Shown piece after piece: positions 4,516-7,120 of a stretch of DNA of 7,120 bases. The notes below the pieces were generated by a model. That model worked only from the letters and a program-made list of their open reading frames with translations, had not been told where the DNA came from and did no database searches. How positions within the stretch are numbered: the first letter of the stretch is position 1; every line of letters begins with the position of its first letter. The translations under genes were made by a program, and so were the position numbers. The stretch comes from Synergistaceae bacterium (GTDB taxonomy: Bacteria > Synergistota > Synergistia > Synergistales > Aminobacteriaceae). The DNA is taken from contig JAISWV010000043.1 of assembly GCA_031270755.1 (NCBI GenBank), forward strand, positions 1 to 7,120. The letters run 5' to 3'.

Positions 4516-6376
4516 AAAACAAAAAGAATTTCTTCTGGCGAAAGCACGTGAGATGTGCGCCGAGAACGACGCCGACTTGCTGTATCTCACTCTGTCGGGA
4601 TCGACGTTGTATGGAACGCGTATCGAAGGAAAATCCGACCTGGACGCGCGCGGACTATATCTTCCGAAATTCGCGTCGCTGGCCCTCGGAAACGATCAGA
4701 GAAGTTTGCGGCTTACGTCGGGAAACACGTCAGAGAAAAATGATCCCGGCGATTTCGACATCGACCTCTGGTCACTTCAATACTGGCTGCTGAAATTACT
4801 GCCGTCAGGTGATACCGGCGCGCTGGACCTCCTTTTTTCGCCTTCGAACGCCGCCTGTACGCTGTACAGAAACGGAATTTTGGATGAAGTTTTCGCTCGC
4901 CCGCTCAAATTGATAGATACGGCAAACGGGAAAACGTACGCCGAATACAGCATGGGGCAGGCAAAAAAATACGGGATCAAAGGTTCGCACCTCGGCGCGC
5001 TCAAATCGGTGAGTGCGTTTCTTGCGGAGTCGTGTCCATCTCCGTCTCCCGACGAACGGCTCGCCGATTACCTGCAGCCTCTCGTCGAATGCTGCGGAGA
5101 CAAACGCTTCTGCAAAATACATGATGTTCATGACCGTCCCGGTTTATATCTTTGCCGAAAGCTTCATGACGGAAATACGCGAATGGCCGAATTCAAAAGA
5201 CGCGTGGAAGCCGACATGAATCGTTTCGGCGAACGCGCCAAGGAAGCCGAACATAACCTCGGCCTGGATTACAAAGCCTTGTCTCACGCGCTTCGCGCGC
5301 TTATGCAGATGGAAGAACTTTTATTGACCGGTTGTATTTCTTTTCCGTTGAAAGGGCGTGAAGAACTCATCGCCGTAAAAATGGGAAAAATTGAATGGAA
5401 GGAGATAGAAAATCGGCTTGTCGCAATGATGAACCACGTGGAGACGTTGCAAAAAAAAGCTCCTTACGCGGCCATTCCCGACGCTAAATTCGCGGGATCC
5501 TGCGTGCTGTCCTGTTATGGATTGCCAATTCCCAGACCGTCAAATTCGGCGTTTTCCGGACGCAAATACGATTCGCGCTTCGATGCCGGATTCGACATTT
5601 CTGCGGGCACGTTGAAAGCAATCCATGAAAAGCTGAACACCGCGGAGCGGGAGAACGACATCAGGGTTCTTTACTGCTGCGAATCAGGAAGCAGAGGTTG
5701 GAATTTCGCCTCGCGCGACTCGGATTTTGACGTTCGCTTTATATACGTACATTCAAGAGACTGGTATCTGAGTATCGCGCTCGAAGAAAAACCGGACGTT
5801 CTCGACCTGGGTATCGAAAAAACGAAGGAAGGAGAACTCGACATCAACGGCTGGGAACTGAGAAAAACCTTGAAATTGCTTCGTAAATCCAACGGTCCGC
5901 TTATAGAATGGCTGTCTTCACCGGTCGTTTACCATGCTATGCCTTCGTTTCTGAAAGAAATGAACGAATTTGCGGAGGATTATTTCAACCCACTCGCTGT
6001 CTGGCATCATTATCGAGGTATGATGGAGCGAAGTACCGCGCGTTTTGAAGAAACGTCTTCGATCAAAGGATTGTTCTACATGCTGCGTCCATTGTTATGC
6101 ATGAAGTGGATAGAAGATGGTAACGGTTCGCCTCCGATGCGGTTCGACAGGGTAGTAGAGGAGATAATACGCGACAACAATGTGAAACAAGAGATTTTCA
6201 ACCTCATTGAAATCAAGAAAACCGGCGATGAAAATGACAAACTCAACTTATCGAGAGAACTGCGCGAGTATATCCTCACGTCACGTTCTGAAGCGGTGCC
6301 ACTGCAAGCTCCAAACCGAAAGTCGATTCAGCCTGACCTCGATAAATTTTTTAGGAATGCGTTTGACTCGTATTGA
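4502..6376 (+). CDS. Double RlaP/COG3541-type nucleotidyltransferase (polymerase-beta fold), RNA repair associated
   Basis: A 624-residue protein with two polymerase-beta-fold nucleotidyltransferase domains in tandem. Domain 1: LTLSGSTLYGTR (residues 29-40), SDLDARG (45-51; D46, D48) and a third carboxylate in DFDIDLWS (84-91), followed by a helical part (about 150-310) with YSMGQAKKYGIKG and SHALRALMQMEELLLTG, typical of the COG3541 family. Domain 2: CCESGSRGWNF (392-402), SRDSDFDVRFIY (404-415; D408, D410) and D447 in GELDINGWEL, then a helical tail. Both domains keep the G-S and full carboxylate triad, so both look active. The family (RlaP) was named for association with RNA ligases and predicted to act in RNA repair; its acceptor is not known to me. 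AGGAG at 4491-4495 lies 6 nt before the ATG, and the 14-nt overlap with the CCA-enzyme gene implies coupling. It is the last gene of the operon; I see no clear terminator in the 68 nt after it. Confidence 0.85.
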   Translation: MPVTEKQKEFLLAKAREMCAENDADLLYLTLSGSTLYGTRIEGKSDLDARGLYLPKFASLALGNDQRSLRLTSGNTSEKNDPGDFDIDLWSLQYWLLKLLPSGDTGALDLLFSPSNAACTLYRNGILDEVFARPLKLIDTANGKTYAEYSMGQAKKYGIKGSHLGALKSVSAFLAESCPSPSPDERLADYLQPLVECCGDKRFCKIHDVHDRPGLYLCRKLHDGNTRMAEFKRRVEADMNRFGERAKEAEHNLGLDYKALSHALRALMQMEELLLTGCISFPLKGREELIAVKMGKIEWKEIENRLVAMMNHVETLQKKAPYAAIPDAKFAGSCVLSCYGLPIPRPSNSAFSGRKYDSRFDAGFDISAGTLKAIHEKLNTAERENDIRVLYCCESGSRGWNFASRDSDFDVRFIYVHSRDWYLSIALEEKPDVLDLGIEKTKEGELDINGWELRKTLKLLRKSNGPLIEWLSSPVVYHAMPSFLKEMNEFAEDYFNPLAVWHHYRGMMERSTARFEETSSIKGLFYMLRPLLCMKWIEDGNGSPPMRFDRVVEEIIRDNNVKQEIFNLIEIKKTGDENDKLNLSRELREYILTSRSEAVPLQAPNRKSIQPDLDKFFRNAFDSY

Positions 6377-6444
6377 TTCGTTCTTACGTCACCTACTGAA
6401 GCGGCTGGGCAACTGAAAAATACTGTCTAAATGCACGGAATAGC

Positions 6445-6465
6445 TATAATTTTATATATTATAAT
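6445..6465 (+). promoter_or_regulatory. Promoter -10 elements for the thiamine leader
   Basis: Two perfect TATAAT hexamers occur in an A/T-rich block, at 6445-6450 and 6460-6465. The second would start transcription near 6472, only a few nt before the TPP aptamer. No strong -35 box is visible at the right distance for either, so which is used is uncertain. Confidence 0.45.
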
Positions 6466-6477
6466 TAAACGGTAATT

Positions 6478-6562
6478 CACACGGGGGAACTCTGCGGAGT
6501 TGAGAAGGTTAAAACCTGACCTTTTGAACCTGTCGGTTAATACCGTCGTAGGGAGTATAATA
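6478..6562 (+). promoter_or_regulatory. thi-box: TPP (thiamine pyrophosphate) riboswitch
   Basis: The conserved thi-box blocks appear in order: GGGGGAA, a short hairpin (AACTC-TGC-GGAGTT, 6487-6500), TTGAGA, a paired segment AGGTT/AACCT, the CCTGACC-type pyrimidine-sensing block, GAACCTG, a small hairpin (CGGT-TAAT-ACCG, 6535-6546), and the 3' block TCGTAGGGAGT. The P1 closing stem is weak by hand. TPP binding normally represses thiamine biosynthesis genes. Here a terminator follows 13 nt later and the genes downstream are remnants. Confidence 0.92.
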
Positions 6563-6574
6563 GTGAAAATTATG

Positions 6575-6602
6575 GCGTTGCCCTTGGGGGAGCGCTTTTT
6601 TT
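6575..6602 (+). terminator. Intrinsic terminator, TPP riboswitch expression platform
   Basis: GCGTTGCCC (6575-6583) pairs with GGGGAGCGC (6587-6595) with one G-G mismatch and a 3-nt loop, followed by seven Ts (6596-6602). It lies between the TPP aptamer and the thiD start, the standard arrangement for transcriptional attenuation by TPP. Confidence 0.82.
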
Positions 6603-6635
6603 ATAGCGGGCGGCCGTGAAAATGGAGGAATTTCA

Positions 6636-6896
6636 GTGAAAAAAGCGTTGAGTATTGACGGTTAGGATTGCAGAGGTGGCGCAGGTATCCATGCCGACAT
6701 CAAGACGTTTTCGGCGCACGGCGTATTCGGTATAACCGTCGTCACGTCGGTGGTCGCGGCACTGCTCTTGATGGGAATCGCCGGCGAAATCGCTTACGAA
6801 CGCGCGGACTATCTGGGCAGCGGCAGTTTCCACGACGCCATAAGCCGCATGGATGCTCATACGCTGTTGATGCGGGCGAAGTACGATGAAGCCTGA
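6636..6896 (+). pseudogene. thiD'-'thiM remnant: HMP kinase start joined in frame to the end of hydroxyethylthiazole kinase
   Basis: A frame of 86 codons runs from GTG 6636 (GGAGGA at 6624-6629, 6 nt upstream) to TGA 6894-6896, broken by an amber TAG at codon 10 (6663-6665). The first about 40 codons read KKALSIDG, stop, [19 protein letters not shown] then VFGITVVTS, the N-terminus of ThiD (hydroxymethylpyrimidine kinase), where the stop replaces the Ser of the usual AGSD motif. The rest reads [12 protein letters not shown] then GSGSFHDAI and RAKYDEA, the C-terminal end of ThiM (hydroxyethylthiazole kinase; GPGSF-like motif). The join falls near 6750-6765. A deletion has therefore removed most of thiD and most of thiM. 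Neither enzyme can work. It sits under an apparently intact TPP riboswitch and overlaps the thiE start by 11 nt, as in an original thiD-thiM-thiE operon. Confidence 0.85.
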
Positions 6897-6960
6897 GTTC
6901 GACTACACGCTCTATCTTGTGACCGACCGCGAGCTCATCAGGCGTTCGGATGACGCCTCA
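6886..6960 (+). pseudogene. thiE: thiE 5' fragment (thiamine phosphate synthase), truncated
   Basis: ATG 6886 begins [20 protein letters not shown], the N-terminal strand of thiamine phosphate synthase (LYLVTDR is characteristic). After about 22-25 codons the family pattern is lost: no 'GG.t..QLREK' phosphate- and substrate-binding segment follows. The frame continues to 7080 only as antisense of the thiS gene. The break lies near 6950-6960, at or beside an inverted repeat. It overlaps the preceding thiM remnant by 11 nt. The end coordinate given is approximate. Confidence 0.75.
6940..6958. repeat. Inverted repeat at the thiE'/thiS junction
   Basis: AGGCGT (6940-6945) and ACGCCT (6953-6958) are perfect 6-bp arms with a 7-nt loop, lying just past the thiS stop on the minus strand and at the thiE truncation point. 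No T-run follows on either strand, so it is only a weak terminator candidate. Confidence 0.4.
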
Positions 6961-6961
6961 G

Positions 6962-7120
6962 TTATCCTCCGCTTATCATGTGGATTATCTCGACCTCTCC
7001 TCCGTCGGGGACCGGCGTCACGGGATAATCGCCGCGATTTTGGACGACCTTTCCGTTTATCCACACCGATATCAATCTGAACGTGTAGTTTTTCGCGTCC
7101 AGTATATCCTGAACCGTCAA
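6962..7120 (-). CDS. thiS: ThiS-type sulfur carrier protein, C-terminal part (runs off right edge)
   Basis: The last 52 codons of a small beta-grasp sulfur carrier. Visible are TVQDILD (the typical 'TV.elL' helix), VWINGKVVQN (the 'vevNg.iV.r' strand), YPVTPVPDGGEVEII, and the ending HMISGG followed by TAA (6964-6962). The Gly-Gly end is the site that is adenylated by ThiF and converted to thiocarboxylate to donate sulfur, for the thiazole of thiamine in ThiS. The first 12-15 residues would lie beyond the window. It is convergent with the thiD'-'thiM-thiE' remnant on the other strand. No other thiS-partner gene (thiF, thiG, thiH) follows it here, whereas these usually lie downstream. A MoaD-like or other beta-grasp carrier is possible, since such proteins share the GG end and the locus also shows tungsten/molybdenum genes. 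Confidence 0.8.
   Translation of the reverse strand: MTVQDILDAKNYTFRLISVWINGKVVQNRGDYPVTPVPDGGEVEIIHMISGG

Noticed and set aside
6663..6665. In-frame TAG in the thiD remnant, while all complete genes in the window end in TGA or TAA, hinting at TAG recoding.
   Set aside because: The same frame carries a large thiD-thiM deletion, so ordinary pseudogene decay (one base change from a Ser codon) explains it. Too few genes are visible to claim stop-codon reassignment.
6886..7080. A 64-codon frame read as a full small protein.
   Set aside because: Only the first 22-25 codons match ThiE. The remainder is the antisense of the thiS coding sequence.

Overview
The window comes from a bacterium. Genes are densely packed with short overlaps and clear Shine-Dalgarno sequences, and two riboswitches are each coupled to an intrinsic terminator. 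The tungstate-uptake gene under a molybdenum/tungsten cofactor (Moco/Tuco) riboswitch suggests an anaerobe that uses tungsten or molybdenum enzymes. A Firmicute or Synergistota member would fit, but this is a guess from gene style and not a taxonomic proof.

Layout. (1) Positions 1-617, minus strand: a promoter, a Moco/Tuco-type riboswitch, an intrinsic terminator, a further structured leader of about 200 nt, and the 5' end of tupA (periplasmic tungstate-binding protein), which runs off the left edge. (2) Positions about 740-1020, plus strand: a stop-riddled remnant that looks like an Rpn-family PD-(D/E)XK transposase/nuclease. (3) Positions 1046-6376, plus strand: five tightly arranged genes forming a predicted RNA (probably tRNA) repair operon. 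These are a T4-Pnkp-like 5'-OH polynucleotide kinase, a Thg1-like 3'-5' polymerase, a SpoT/Mesh1-like HD hydrolase with an extra N-terminal domain, a CCA-adding enzyme with its own HD domain, and a 624-residue protein with two RlaP/COG3541-type polymerase-beta nucleotidyltransferase domains. (4) Positions 6445-6960, plus strand: a promoter, a TPP riboswitch and its terminator, followed by the wreck of a thiamine operon: a thiD'-'thiM in-frame deletion fusion with an amber stop at codon 10, then a truncated thiE. (5) Positions 6962-7120, minus strand: the C-terminal part of a ThiS-type sulfur carrier ending in Gly-Gly, convergent with the thi remnant.

How the genes could work together. The central operon holds enzymes for healing both ends of cleaved RNA. 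The kinase would put a phosphate on 5'-OH ends, the Thg1-like enzyme would add nucleotides to damaged 5' ends, the HD domains would clear 3' or cyclic phosphates, and the CCA enzyme would rebuild tRNA 3' ends. The double RlaP protein would add nucleotides or nucleotidylyl groups to an unknown acceptor. No RNA ligase is present between the flanking unrelated loci, so sealing would have to use a ligase encoded elsewhere, or the system may repair only ends. The catalytic motifs can be read directly. The joint repair function is inferred from co-occurrence and from published comparative genomics that linked RlaP, Thg1, kinases and HD enzymes to RNA repair.

The flanks carry relics (Rpn remnant on the left, deleted thiamine operon on the right), so the repair operon sits in a region that has been rearranged.
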